A stretch of 64,000 bases of DNA from Deltaproteobacteria bacterium GWA2_38_16 (GTDB lineage Bacteria; Bdellovibrionota; JACOXK01; 2-02-FULL-40-11), in NCBI GenBank assembly GCA_001797335.1, contig MGPE01000013.1, positions 241 to 64,240 on the forward strand, given 5' to 3'. Below are positions 1 to 8,403 of the stretch, piece after piece. Under the pieces are notes generated by a model. That model had not been told where the DNA came from. It saw nothing but the letters and a program-made list of their open reading frames with translations, and made no database searches. A program made the position numbers and the translations under genes. Each line of letters begins with the position of its first letter. Positions within the stretch are counted from its first letter, which is position 1.

Positions 1-240
1 AGCGATCGTTTCTTTTAAAGTGGTTGCGCCAGAATAAGAGGAATATCGGTGATAATCTTTATGAGTGAGGCCTTCTTTTAGAGCCTCGACAATAAAATTG
101 GGAGTTGGTAAGTCAGGATCTCCCACACCAAAATCTAAGATATCGATGCCTTTGGCTTTTACTTCTTGTTTCATTTGGTCAATTTTGGCAAAAAGATAGG
201 GTGGCAATTGTTTTAAACGATCTGCAGTTTCAATATTCAT
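1..240 (-). CDS. dapL: LL-diaminopimelate aminotransferase, N-terminal part (cut by window edge)
   Basis: The visible 80 residues begin MNIETADRLKQLPPYLFAKI and contain the class I/II aminotransferase segment DFGVGDPDLPTP, then HRYSSYSG. This is typical of the PLP-dependent DapL branch, which converts tetrahydrodipicolinate directly to LL-diaminopimelate. The gene is last in a lptM-dapF-dapA-dapB-dapL order, five bases after the dapB stop. A GAGAGGAA ribosome site sits in the dapB tail. The catalytic lysine lies outside the window. The family could also read as a general aspartate aminotransferase, but the dap neighbours favour DapL. Confidence 0.85.
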   Translation of the reverse strand, partial: MNIETADRLKQLPPYLFAKIDQMKQEVKAKGIDILDFGVGDPDLPTPNFIVEALKEGLTHKDYHRYSSYSGATTLKETIA

Positions 241-245
241 TGTGT

Positions 246-965
246 TTATTTCCTCTCGTTTTGAAGACAGCCTATACGGCTGTCTATAACCTCTTTCATA
301 GAATAAAGTCCTGGTTTTTGATGGGTAATCCACTCAGCTGCTTGTAAGGCCCCCCGTGCAAAAATACTTCGGGAAGTGGCATTGTGTTTGAGTTCTAGTC
401 GTTCTCCAGGTCCTAGAAATAACACTGTATGTTCTCCAACAACATCTCCTCCACGAATACTTTCTATGGGGACGTTTTTTTTGTCATCCTGAGCAGAGCG
501 AAGGATCTCTTCTTTAAGTTTTAGTGCCGTTCCACTGGGGGCATCTTTTTTATGAGGGTGGTGTGTTTCAATAATGTGGGATGAAAATTCTTTAGGTAGA
601 AGCTCTGCTGCTCTTTGTACTAGATCCAAAAGAACATTTACTCCAATGCTCATATTGGGGGCCAATACAATAGGCACTGTGTGAGAGAGTGTATGAATCT
701 CTTTTTTTTGTTCATCTGTAAATCCAGTGGTTCCTATAACAATGGACTTTTTAAGTTCTTTTAAGATAGGAAGAAAACTTAAAGTGGCTTTACTTTCTGT
801 GAAATCAATGAAGACATCAATCGCTTGGGCACGTGATAACGAAAGAGGAGAATCTTTATCGAATAAGGCTGCACAGGTTAAATTAGGGAACTCCCCCTTT
901 TTTAAAAGGGATTGAAGCTCTTGTCCCATTTTTCCGTGTGCGCCTAAAATTCCAATAGATGTCAT
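246..965 (-). CDS. dapB: 4-hydroxy-tetrahydrodipicolinate reductase
   Basis: This enzyme reduces the DapA product with NAD(P)H in the lysine/peptidoglycan diaminopimelate pathway in the cytoplasm. The dinucleotide loop GILGAHGKMG is at residues 5-14, IGTTGFT at about 77-83, and the catalytic/substrate motif HHPHKKDAPSGTA at 135-147. At 239 residues it is short for the family (about 270). Residues 153-161 (EILRSAQDD) are encoded by a dispersed palindromic repeat inserted in frame in the variable loop after the active-site motif. The start overlaps the dapA stop by 4 bases, so translation is probably coupled. Confidence 0.95.
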   Translation of the reverse strand: MTSIGILGAHGKMGQELQSLLKKGEFPNLTCAALFDKDSPLSLSRAQAIDVFIDFTESKATLSFLPILKELKKSIVIGTTGFTDEQKKEIHTLSHTVPIVLAPNMSIGVNVLLDLVQRAAELLPKEFSSHIIETHHPHKKDAPSGTALKLKEEILRSAQDDKKNVPIESIRGGDVVGEHTVLFLGPGERLELKHNATSRSIFARGALQAAEWITHQKPGLYSMKEVIDSRIGCLQNERK

Positions 966-1834
966 ATAAGTTCTAAATTTTTAAGAGTGAGCTTAAGATG
1001 TTCACTATTTTGGGGGGACATTTCACAAAGCGGCAAGCGAAATTCTAGAGATATTTTTTTCATGAGTGATAACGCTGTTTTTACAGGAACTGGATTTGTT
1101 TCTATGAAAAGAGCTTGAATTAAGGGATAAAATTTAAAATGAATACGTTGAGCTTCTTTTAGATTCCCTTCTGTAAAATGTTGATAAAGTTCTGAAAATT
1201 CTTTTGGAATGACATTCGATACTACAGAGATAACCCCCTGTGCTCCAATGCTGAGCAATGGTAAAAAAGTAAAATCATCTCCAGAGATAAGTGCTATGTC
1301 ATTTCCCGATTTGAGTATTTGTGATCCAAAATCAAGGGATCCTGTGGCTTCTTTAATAGCGACAATGTTTTTAACCTTTGATAAGCGGTCAATCGTATCT
1401 ATAGAGAGCGAAAGAGATGTCCGTCCTGGGACATTATAAAGAATGATCGGTAATCCAATCTTAGCAAGCTCTGAGTAGTGCCTAAAAAGACCCTCTTGAG
1501 AGGGTTTATTGTAATAGGGAGTTACGGCTAGTATGGCATCTGCTCCTGCTTCTTTTGCCCATGTAGAGAGTTTTACAGATTCTTGAGTATTATTGGTACC
1601 TGTGCCTGTAATGACAGGAACTCTTTTTCTTGCCTGATCAATGACAATATGAATAACTTCTTTTTTTTCTTCGGTAGAGAGAGTGGCAGATTCCCCCGTA
1701 GTTCCACAAGGGACAAGCCCTTGAATGCCATTTTCAATTTGCCATTCAACTAAATTTCTTAGAGAAGTCTCATCAATATGATTATTTTTAATGGGAGTAA
1801 CAAGAGCTGTAATAACCCCTTTAAACAGATTCAT
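962..1834 (-). CDS. dapA: 4-hydroxy-tetrahydrodipicolinate synthase
   Basis: Class I aldolase-fold enzyme that condenses pyruvate and aspartate semialdehyde, the first committed step of the dap pathway. Starting at 1834 gives 290 residues. Family landmarks then fall at the usual numbers: CGTTGES at 43-49, Tyr133 and Arg138 in YNVPGRTS, and the Schiff-base Lys161 in IKEATG. The frame is open 11 codons further up, to 1867. The start at 1834 is preferred because GAGGAG lies 9 bases upstream and MNLFKGVITALVTP is the usual family beginning. It overlaps the dapF end by 14 bases. Confidence 0.95.
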   Translation of the reverse strand: MNLFKGVITALVTPIKNNHIDETSLRNLVEWQIENGIQGLVPCGTTGESATLSTEEKKEVIHIVIDQARKRVPVITGTGTNNTQESVKLSTWAKEAGADAILAVTPYYNKPSQEGLFRHYSELAKIGLPIILYNVPGRTSLSLSIDTIDRLSKVKNIVAIKEATGSLDFGSQILKSGNDIALISGDDFTFLPLLSIGAQGVISVVSNVIPKEFSELYQHFTEGNLKEAQRIHFKFYPLIQALFIETNPVPVKTALSLMKKISLEFRLPLCEMSPQNSEHLKLTLKNLELI

Positions 1835-2648
1835 CGGTGAGTTCTCCTCTATAAATGACTCTGGCATCTCCCTCTAAGAAAACTTTACTATAATTTTTTC
1901 CATCAAACTCAAAATAAACCATGAGTTTTCCTCCAGGGGTTTCAACTTCAACCGGAGATTTCACCATTTTTTTAGCATGGGCAATGAGCGCAGAGGCAAC
2001 GACGCCTGTTCCACACGCATAGGTGATATCTTCTACTCCTCGTTCGTAGGTTTTTACTTTGATGTGAGAAAAATCCAGTGGTTCAATAAAGTTAACATTG
2101 GTACCTTGAGGCTCAAAAAATTTATGGGTTCGGATTGTGCGCCCCAGAGTTAAAAGGGTTGGAAGACCAAAATCAGAAAGATTGCCTACTTCAATGACGA
2201 CATGAGGGACTCCGGTATTAATTCTAGAAAGTTTTACAGGGCTTCCTTCGATGGTAAGCGTGGTATCAAGTTTTATGTGTGTGGGGTCTGTCATTTGAAC
2301 TTTAACGCGATTATCATTTACTTGGGCTTTTATAATACCGGCCAGTGTTTCAAACGTTAAATTTGGGCTTGTAATCCCTTCAAGATAGGCAAAACGAGCA
2401 GCGCAGCGGCTTCCATTGCCACACATTTCTGCTTCCGATCCATCACAGTTAAAGAAGCGCCATTTAAAATCTGCTTTTTCAGATTTTTCAATAAGAATCA
2501 GTCCATCTGCTCCCACTGAATACTTTCGGGCACATATTTTTTTAACCCAGTCACTTAAATGATCGGCATCTAGGATTAGTGAGCGATTGTCTATGATGAT
2601 GAAATCATTTAGAGTCCCACTCATTTTGGTAAACTTGATTTTAGGCAT
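1821..2648 (-). CDS. dapF: diaminopimelate epimerase
   Basis: PLP-independent racemase that converts LL- to meso-diaminopimelate for lysine and peptidoglycan. The two-cysteine active site is visible: NCDGSEAEMCGNGSRC with Cys76, and YACGTGVVAS with Cys212. The length of 275 residues is normal. It lies between the LptM-like lipoprotein gene and dapA on the minus strand, with 59 bases upstream and an overlap with dapA downstream. The product serves directly as substrate for cell-wall synthesis. Confidence 0.95.
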   Translation of the reverse strand: MPKIKFTKMSGTLNDFIIIDNRSLILDADHLSDWVKKICARKYSVGADGLILIEKSEKADFKWRFFNCDGSEAEMCGNGSRCAARFAYLEGITSPNLTFETLAGIIKAQVNDNRVKVQMTDPTHIKLDTTLTIEGSPVKLSRINTGVPHVVIEVGNLSDFGLPTLLTLGRTIRTHKFFEPQGTNVNFIEPLDFSHIKVKTYERGVEDITYACGTGVVASALIAHAKKMVKSPVEVETPGGKLMVYFEFDGKNYSKVFLEGDARVIYRGELTDESV

Positions 2649-2707
2649 AAGATTTTTGCACTTTATCGTTAAATAAGCTCAAAGTCAATTGCATAAAAAT
2701 TAGGCAA

Positions 2708-2890
2708 TTATGGAGTTTGGTTCGTCCCAGATTTCTTTTTTGTTTTGTTTTCAGATTCTGTAATTTTTTGTACTTTTGAGTCTTTTTGCTGAGTTGTTGG
2801 CATTGTGCTTAAGGGGGGGAGGGGGGGGCCTTTCACACCACATGAAAAACAAAAAGAGAGTAATGAAAAAATTAAAATAAGTAGTTTCAT
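2708..2890 (-). CDS. small LptM/YifL-like lipoprotein
   Basis: A 60-residue protein with a hydrophobic signal peptide ending FCFSC, then the hallmark CGVKGPPLPP and a Lys/Ser/Thr-rich hydrophilic tail. CG-x-KGP-x-PP directly after the lipidated cysteine is typical of the LptM (YifL) family, which in enterobacteria assists assembly of the LPS translocon and is also encoded just upstream of dapF. The synteny here is the same. The lipobox is imperfect: Cys17 is preceded by Phe-Ser rather than a small-residue pair with leucine. Membership is inferred from motif and context; function in this lineage is unknown. Confidence 0.65.
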   Translation of the reverse strand: MKLLILIFSLLSFCFSCGVKGPPLPPLSTMPTTQQKDSKVQKITESENKTKKKSGTNQTP

Positions 2891-2949
2891 ATATTGAGTG
2901 TTTATAGCAAGAGTCTTTTTACTTGTCTATTTGAAAGTATTTTTGAATA

Positions 2950-3621
2950 ATGCCGTTGTTAATGAGAAAAATTACTGTAAGAATTTTTTTGATTTTTTTT
3001 GTTTTGGGCTTTGCTTATCCTGTGCAAAGTTCTTCTTTGACTACTGTTTTACAAAAATTAGAAGAAACCTATCATGCCATTGACGATTTCGAGGCGGATT
3101 TTGATCAGATTGAAACCAATGTGCTTTTAAATCGTATCAAAAAAACGTCTGGAACTATTTATTCTTTACCTCAAAGGAAAATTTTTTGGCATACAAAAAC
3201 GCCTACTTTGTTTAAAGTAATTTCTGATGGCAATGATATTTGGCTTTATTATCCAAATGAAAATCAGTTATTTACAGAGAAATGGGGAAAGTTAGACAGC
3301 AACACAAAGCTTGCGCTCTTATTTTTGAGAAGAGAAGGAAATTTAGAAAAATATTTTAATATTCGATGGAAAAATGAGAAGCAGCTGGAGTTAGAATTAA
3401 TTCCTAAGAAATCTCTATCTGTCCAAAAGATTTATTTAACATTAACACAAGATAAAAGAGTTTTTTTAAAAAAAATTATTTTCTTTTTTCCCATGGAGCG
3501 AAAAACGGAATTAACATTAAAGAATATAAAATTTAATCAAAAACTTTTAGAACGCCATAAACAACAACCCTTAGATCAAAATATTAATGATAAATTTCAA
3601 TTTATTTTGCCTAAAAAATAA
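2950..3621 (+). CDS. lolA: outer-membrane lipoprotein carrier protein, LolA family
   Basis: Periplasmic chaperone that ferries lipoproteins from the LolCDE release complex to the outer membrane. The 223-residue product has a cleavable signal (about residues 1-28), then LolA features: FEADFDQIETN, SGTIYSLPQRKIFWHTKTP, VISDGNDIWLYYPNENQL, and a late KNIKFNQKL strand. Methionine 1 or 5 could be the start. It is transcribed divergently from the LptM-like gene across about 60 bases and fits a Gram-negative envelope. Codon use is AT-rich like the neighbours. Confidence 0.85.
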   Translation: MPLLMRKITVRIFLIFFVLGFAYPVQSSSLTTVLQKLEETYHAIDDFEADFDQIETNVLLNRIKKTSGTIYSLPQRKIFWHTKTPTLFKVISDGNDIWLYYPNENQLFTEKWGKLDSNTKLALLFLRREGNLEKYFNIRWKNEKQLELELIPKKSLSVQKIYLTLTQDKRVFLKKIIFFFPMERKTELTLKNIKFNQKLLERHKQQPLDQNINDKFQFILPKK

Positions 3622-3639
3622 TCATTTTTGACTTTTGTA

Positions 3640-3667
3640 TTGACTTTTTTTTTGAATTCTTTAAAGT
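3640..3667 (+). promoter_or_regulatory. candidate sigma-70 promoter of the cold-shock gene
   Basis: TTGACT (3640-3645), a 16-base spacer and TAAAGT (3662-3667). This would give a 5' leader of about 130 bases before the cold-shock gene, comparable to the long structured leaders known for cspA-type mRNAs. The -10 match is only moderate. Confidence 0.4.
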
Positions 3668-3763
3668 TCACAATAGGGGATATAGTTCTTAGAGAAAACA
3701 GCATGAAAAAGGTATCGTTGCCTAATCCCTGGTTCTTAATTGTAGTAAGATGTAGGATGTAAT

Positions 3764-3797
3764 TTTTACTATAACCTAAGGTTATAGTAAAAGGAGG
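3764..3797 (+). promoter_or_regulatory. hairpin abutting the cold-shock gene ribosome site
   Basis: A perfect 13-bp inverted repeat (3764-3776 with 3780-3792, loop TAA) ends exactly at the first base of the AGGAGG ribosome site (3792-3797), seven bases before the ATG. The stem is almost all A-U. It could stack next to or partly mask the ribosome site and melt with temperature, or serve as a DNA operator. Confidence 0.6.
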
Positions 3798-3804
3798 TTT
3801 CAGA

Positions 3805-4005
3805 ATGGCGTCAGGATATGTGAAATGGTTTAATGATAGTAAAGGGTATGGATTTATTGAACAAGAAGGTGGGCGTGATGTGTTTGTTCATTATTCTGCA
3901 ATTCAAGGAGAAGGGTACAAAACACTATCAGAAGGACAACTGGTTGAATTTGATATGATTGAAGGCCCCAAAGGACCACAGGCAACCAAAGTTGCTAAAA
4001 AATAA
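3805..4005 (+). CDS. cold-shock domain protein (CspA family)
   Basis: A 66-residue single-domain OB-fold RNA/DNA-binding protein. RNP1 is KGYGFI (about residues 14-19) and RNP2 is VFVHY (about 27-31), after the standard opening [14 protein letters not shown]. Such proteins act as RNA chaperones or antiterminators in the cytoplasm. The gene is alone between a long leader with a hairpin at its ribosome site and a strong intrinsic terminator, so it is probably monocistronic. Whether it is cold-induced cannot be told from sequence. Confidence 0.95.
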   Translation: MASGYVKWFNDSKGYGFIEQEGGRDVFVHYSAIQGEGYKTLSEGQLVEFDMIEGPKGPQATKVAKK

Positions 4006-4046
4006 GAACTAGAATTTCGTTTTCAAAAGAAAATTTATACACTAAG

Positions 4047-4077
4047 ATAGCTCCAGTTTGCCTGGAGCTATTTTTTT
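4047..4077 (+). terminator. intrinsic terminator after the cold-shock gene
   Basis: A 10-bp GC-containing stem (4047-4056 with 4062-4071, loop TTTGC) is followed by an unbroken T run that ends at 4077, one base before the pfk ATG at 4078. Confidence 0.85.
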
Positions 4078-5082
4078 ATGAATAGAATCAAAAAAATTGG
4101 GATCATGACGGGCGGGGGAGATTGTCCGGGACTCAATGCCGCCATTCGTGCGGTGGTTCGGTCAGCCTATAATCAACATATAGAAGTTTTAGGATTTCGC
4201 TTTGGGTGGAAAGGTGTCATTGAAAAAGATTATGAGACTTTGGATTTGTCTGTTGTCTCTGGAATTTTACCACGAGGGGGGACATTTTTAGGATCTTCTA
4301 GAACCAATCCCTTGGGAAACAAAAAATGGTCTTCTCAAATTAAAGAGAATATGGCCAAATTAGAACTTGATGCCTTGATTGTAACGGGTGGAGATGGGAC
4401 TTTAAGAGCGACCTTTGAACTTTATGAAAAAGAAAAATTGCCGTTAGTGGCTATTCCTAAAACCATTGATAATGATTTAATGGGGACAGATCAAACATTT
4501 GGTTTTGATACAGCAGTTTCTATTGCTACAGAAGCCATTGATCGTATCCATACAACGGCAGAATCTCATCAAAGAGTGATGATTATAGAAGTGATGGGAA
4601 GAGATACGGGCTGGATTGCTACTTATGCAGGGATTGCTGGAGGTGCCGATTTTATTTTAATTCCAGAAGTCAAAATAACCTTAAAGGAGATTGTAGAAAA
4701 ATTAAAAGAGCGTCACAAAAGAGGAAAAACATTTTCTATTATTGTTGTTGCAGAAGGAGCTAATTTGGATGGCATTGTAAAAGGAGAAAAAGGAAGTATT
4801 ACTAAATTCTTAGCAGAAAAGATTGAAAAAGAAACAGGATATGAAACCAGAGTGACTATTTTAGGGCATGTTCAGCGGGGAGGAACTCCCACGCCTTTTG
4901 ATCGCATTTTAGCCACGCGTTTTGGAATTTATGCCACACAACTTGTGCTTGGGAAAAAATTTGGACAAATGGTGGCTCTCCATGGTACGGACATAGTCTC
5001 TGTGCCTCTTAAAGAGGCTGTAGGAAAATTGAAAAAATGCGATTTAAATTTGTATGATATTGCAAAAACATTTTTTGGATAG
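4078..5082 (+). CDS. pfkA: 6-phosphofructokinase, probably ATP-dependent, group III-like
   Basis: Glycolytic enzyme phosphorylating fructose 6-phosphate. MTGGGDCPGLNAAIR at residues 10-24 binds nucleotide. GGDGT (104-108) and PKTIDND (127-133) form the active site, with MGRDTGWIA and GHVQRGGTP binding sugar phosphate. Gly in GGDGT is typical of ATP users; the Lys in PKTIDND is shared with PPi-type and group III enzymes such as Streptomyces ATP-PFK. ATP use is therefore inferred, not certain. The ATG directly follows a terminator T run and has no ribosome site; the next ATG (4105) would cut the first strand of the fold. Confidence 0.9.
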   Translation: MNRIKKIGIMTGGGDCPGLNAAIRAVVRSAYNQHIEVLGFRFGWKGVIEKDYETLDLSVVSGILPRGGTFLGSSRTNPLGNKKWSSQIKENMAKLELDALIVTGGDGTLRATFELYEKEKLPLVAIPKTIDNDLMGTDQTFGFDTAVSIATEAIDRIHTTAESHQRVMIIEVMGRDTGWIATYAGIAGGADFILIPEVKITLKEIVEKLKERHKRGKTFSIIVVAEGANLDGIVKGEKGSITKFLAEKIEKETGYETRVTILGHVQRGGTPTPFDRILATRFGIYATQLVLGKKFGQMVALHGTDIVSVPLKEAVGKLKKCDLNLYDIAKTFFG

Positions 5083-5098
5083 ACACTAGAACGTTAGT

Positions 5099-6355
5099 AT
5101 GAATAATTTCTCAAAACTCTTTTGCGAATATCCTGTATTGGTTATCTTTTCTATAGTTTTTTTCTTTCGAATACTGGCTATTGTTATTTTTCAACCTAAT
5201 CCTATGACTTTAGAATATGAAACGGCCGCTCTTAATTTTCTTTCAGGTAAGGGGTTTATGTTGGAACGGTTTAATGTAATTAAGTATGCAGATTTTAGTC
5301 CATTATATGGTTTTATATCTATAATTGTTTATTATTTTTTTGGACATCATCAAATTTTACTTTTAATAATTAATTCATTTTTTACTTCTTTAAGCTGTAT
5401 CTATATATTTTTTATTGGAAGAATGATTTCTTATGAGGTAGGTTTCGTGGCGAGCACATTAGTTGGGTTTCATCCTGGGCTTTTATATTATGATCTTTTT
5501 TATTTACACCCTTTGAGTTTGGACACCCTACTGTTTATGTTAATATTATATTTTTCAATCCAAATATATAAGGGCGAGTTTTCTTTTTATAATTTGAGTA
5601 TGCTTGGAATATTGTTTGGACTTCAAATGCATGAACGAGGAACTATTGTTTTATATATTTTTATTTTTTCATTATTACTTTTGGTAAAGCTAAAAAAAAA
5701 TTTTATGAAATTCTGTATTGTACCATGTTTTTTCATTATTGTAGTTGCTCCTTGGTTAATCCGAAATTATAGCCTTTATAAACAAATGACTCCTATGCTG
5801 ACTGTAACTGGAGAACTTTTGTGGAGAGGTAATAATTCTCTTGCTACAGGGACTTCTTGGGCTGAAAACGGCATGGATATGTTTTCAGCTGCACCAGAAA
5901 GTTTTCAACAAGAAATATTTAAGCTGGATGAGATTGGCCAAAAGAAACGGTTTGAGCAGGAAGCAATAAAATTTATTGTTAATAACCCTCTGAAATTTTT
6001 GCAGCTGTCACTTAAAAAAGTCTATTATTTTTGGTGGTTTTCTCCTTATACTGGGAAGATGTATTCCTCTTATTTATTAAATATTTATAAGGTATATTAT
6101 ATTTTTATTTTATCTTTTTTCTTTGTGGGGGTATTTTTCTTATTAAGAAATAGGGTCGAAATTATTTTTATTAAGATGTTTATTTTAATGTGTTTGACGG
6201 TATCATTTATGCAAAGTATTTTTTATGTTCAAGCCAAGCATCGGTGGGCGCTTGAGCCTCTTGTATTGATTTTTTCAACAGTTGGATTATTGGCCCTGAA
6301 GAATAGATTTAATTATCCTAAATCTGTAAAGCCTGAACTTTCTTTAATAAAATAA
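5099..6355 (+). CDS. polytopic membrane protein, GT-C (GT39/PMT-like) glycosyltransferase
   Basis: A 418-residue protein with roughly ten hydrophobic segments. The first periplasmic loop carries acidic residues (PMTLEYETAALNFLSGKGF), where GT-C enzymes keep their catalytic aspartate or glutamate. Repeated aromatic membrane segments and a soluble loop (about residues 245-300) follow. Such proteins transfer sugars from polyprenyl-phosphate donors outside the inner membrane, onto lipid A, glycans or proteins. The gene is noticeably more AT-rich than its neighbours and starts 16 bases after pfkA. Substrate unknown; the family call is by architecture. Confidence 0.6.
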   Translation: MNNFSKLFCEYPVLVIFSIVFFFRILAIVIFQPNPMTLEYETAALNFLSGKGFMLERFNVIKYADFSPLYGFISIIVYYFFGHHQILLLIINSFFTSLSCIYIFFIGRMISYEVGFVASTLVGFHPGLLYYDLFYLHPLSLDTLLFMLILYFSIQIYKGEFSFYNLSMLGILFGLQMHERGTIVLYIFIFSLLLLVKLKKNFMKFCIVPCFFIIVVAPWLIRNYSLYKQMTPMLTVTGELLWRGNNSLATGTSWAENGMDMFSAAPESFQQEIFKLDEIGQKKRFEQEAIKFIVNNPLKFLQLSLKKVYYFWWFSPYTGKMYSSYLLNIYKVYYIFILSFFFVGVFFLLRNRVEIIFIKMFILMCLTVSFMQSIFYVQAKHRWALEPLVLIFSTVGLLALKNRFNYPKSVKPELSLIK

Positions 6356-6425
6356 AGTGGGCTTCTTGAGTAAGTCAAATATCTTAGAACTTGATAATTG
6401 TTGTTGATGTAATTATGTATATCTC

Positions 6426-6644
6426 ATGAAAAATTTCTTAAAAAAAGTGTATGCTGGATGGATGGCGTTTGCAAAAGTGTTGGGTATTATTAATAGTACT
6501 ATTTTATTATCTGTTCTGTATTTTGTGATTTTTCCTTGGATTGCGGTGCCAAGAAAGTTTTTCCATAAAGAAATAAAACTTCCAAAATGGTGGCCATTTT
6601 CTTCTCCCTCAGCCACGGAAAAAAATTACTCTCATCAATTTTAA
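6426..6644 (+). CDS. SxtJ-like small membrane protein
   Basis: A 72-residue protein with one long hydrophobic stretch (about residues 18-42, KVLGIINSTILLSVLYFVIF), then a basic stretch and KLPKWWPF. Length, topology and position just before a NodU-type carbamoyltransferase match the SxtJ family, first named in saxitoxin clusters but widespread in glycan loci. Its stop (6644) is one base from the carbamoyltransferase ATG. It may anchor the soluble transferase at the membrane, which is inference. Confidence 0.65.
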   Translation: MKNFLKKVYAGWMAFAKVLGIINSTILLSVLYFVIFPWIAVPRKFFHKEIKLPKWWPFSSPSATEKNYSHQF

Positions 6645-6645
6645 A

Positions 6646-8391
6646 ATGTCCACCAATGTTTTAGGAATATCAGCTTTTTATCATGATTCAGCAGCATGTC
6701 TCATCCAAGATGGGAAATTGGTGGCGGCTGCTTCTGAAGAGCGGTTTACTCGAAAAAAACATGATGCTTCGTTTCCAAAGTGCGCCATTTCCTATTGTTT
6801 AAAAGAAGGTGGGATTAATTTAAAAGATTTAACCCATGTAGGGTTTTATGAAAAACCATTTATTAAATTTGAACGGATTTTAATAACCTCTCTTTCAACG
6901 TTTCCAAAATCTTTCCCCTCGTATTTAAAGGCTATGCCTGTGTGGCTTAAAGAAAAGTTATGGACGCCTCAAATTATACGGAAAGAATTAGAATTTCGAG
7001 GGCCTCTTTATTTTATTGAGCATCACCGGTCTCATGCGGCGAGCTCTTTTTTCGCTTCTCCTTTTAAAGAGTCTGCCATCCTAACCATTGATGGAGTAGG
7101 TGAGTGGTCTACTGCCACTTATGGTCGTGGTGTTGATAACAATATAGAACTTTTTAAAGAAATTCGTTTCCCTCATTCTTTGGGACTTCTTTATAGCGCT
7201 TTTACCTATTACTTAGGGTTTAAAGTGAATAGTGCAGAATATAAAGTGATGGGATTAGCGCCTTATGGAGTACCTCGGTATGTGGATCTCATTTTTAAAG
7301 AGTTAATTGATGTTCGGGATGATGGAAGTATTTTTCTAAACATGAAATATTTTTCATATGAGTATGGGTTAAAAATGATTCATCCAAAATTTTGTACTCT
7401 TTTTGGAAGAGAAGTAAGAAGCCCAGAAACAAAATTAGAACAGTTTCATAAAGATGTGGCTGCCAGTATTCAAAAAGTAACCGAAGATATTGTGTTAAAG
7501 ATGGCCAGGTATGTACATCAAGAAACAAAATTAAAAAATTTGTGTTTAGCAGGAGGGGTGGCTTTAAACTGTGTAGCTAATGGGAAACTGTTACGAGAAG
7601 GTCCTTTTGAGCATATTTATGTTCAACCTGCTGCCGGAGATGCGGGAGGTGCTTTTGGGATTGCTTCTTTTATTACACATTCTATTTTAAAGAATTCAAG
7701 ACAGGAAGCTTGGCCTCATGCTTATTGGGGGCCGCAGTTTAGTACGTCTGATATTAAAGCCATACTGGATCAAAAAGGGGTTCAATATCATTTTTTAGAA
7801 AAGCCAGAGCTTTTGAAAAGAGTAGCACAATTAATTAACGAACAACACGTGATTGGTTGGTTTCAAGGGCGGATGGAATTTGGCCCCAGGGCTTTAGGAA
7901 ACCGTTCCATTTTAGCCGATGCCAGAAATCCAAAAAATAAAGATACAGTAAATTTAAAAATAAAGTTTCGAGAATCCTTTAGGCCTTTTGCTCCTACCAT
8001 TTTGGAAGATAAAGTGTCAGATTATTTTGAGCTCAATCGGCCCAGCCCCTATATGCTTTTAGTGGCCCAGGTAAAAGAAAATAAAAGAGAAATTCCATCG
8101 GTGACGCATGTGGATGGCTCCGCCCGTATACAAACCGTCTCAAAAGAACAAAATGAACTTTTTTATGATTTAATTTCAGGGTTTTATCGATTGACAGGAT
8201 GTCCAGTCATCATCAATACTTCTTTTAATGTCCGAGGGGAGCCCATTGTCTGTACCCCAGAGGATGCCTTTCGGTGTTTTATGAGGACGAATATGGATTA
8301 TTTGGTTTTGGATCAGTTTCTATTAGATAAAAAAGAAATGAAAGCTTTGGAAAAAGACAGCGATTGGCAAAAAGAATTTGAATTGGATTAA
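6646..8391 (+). CDS. NodU/CmcH-family carbamoyltransferase
   Basis: A 581-residue enzyme transferring a carbamoyl group from carbamoyl phosphate to a hydroxyl of a sugar or small molecule. The N-terminal kinase-like fold opens VLGISAFYHDSAACLIQDG and EERFTRKKHD. HHRSHAASSF and LTIDGVGEWSTA carry metal and nucleotide ligands. GGVALNCVANGK follows. The C-terminal YrdC-like part has MEFGPRALGNRSILADAR and CPVIINTSFNVRGEP. Between an SxtJ-like gene and a DUF5989 gene in a glycan region, it probably carbamoylates a surface sugar; the acceptor is not visible. Confidence 0.92.
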   Translation: MSTNVLGISAFYHDSAACLIQDGKLVAAASEERFTRKKHDASFPKCAISYCLKEGGINLKDLTHVGFYEKPFIKFERILITSLSTFPKSFPSYLKAMPVWLKEKLWTPQIIRKELEFRGPLYFIEHHRSHAASSFFASPFKESAILTIDGVGEWSTATYGRGVDNNIELFKEIRFPHSLGLLYSAFTYYLGFKVNSAEYKVMGLAPYGVPRYVDLIFKELIDVRDDGSIFLNMKYFSYEYGLKMIHPKFCTLFGREVRSPETKLEQFHKDVAASIQKVTEDIVLKMARYVHQETKLKNLCLAGGVALNCVANGKLLREGPFEHIYVQPAAGDAGGAFGIASFITHSILKNSRQEAWPHAYWGPQFSTSDIKAILDQKGVQYHFLEKPELLKRVAQLINEQHVIGWFQGRMEFGPRALGNRSILADARNPKNKDTVNLKIKFRESFRPFAPTILEDKVSDYFELNRPSPYMLLVAQVKENKREIPSVTHVDGSARIQTVSKEQNELFYDLISGFYRLTGCPVIINTSFNVRGEPIVCTPEDAFRCFMRTNMDYLVLDQFLLDKKEMKALEKDSDWQKEFELD

Positions 8392-8403
8392 AGGAGGAAA
8401 GAC

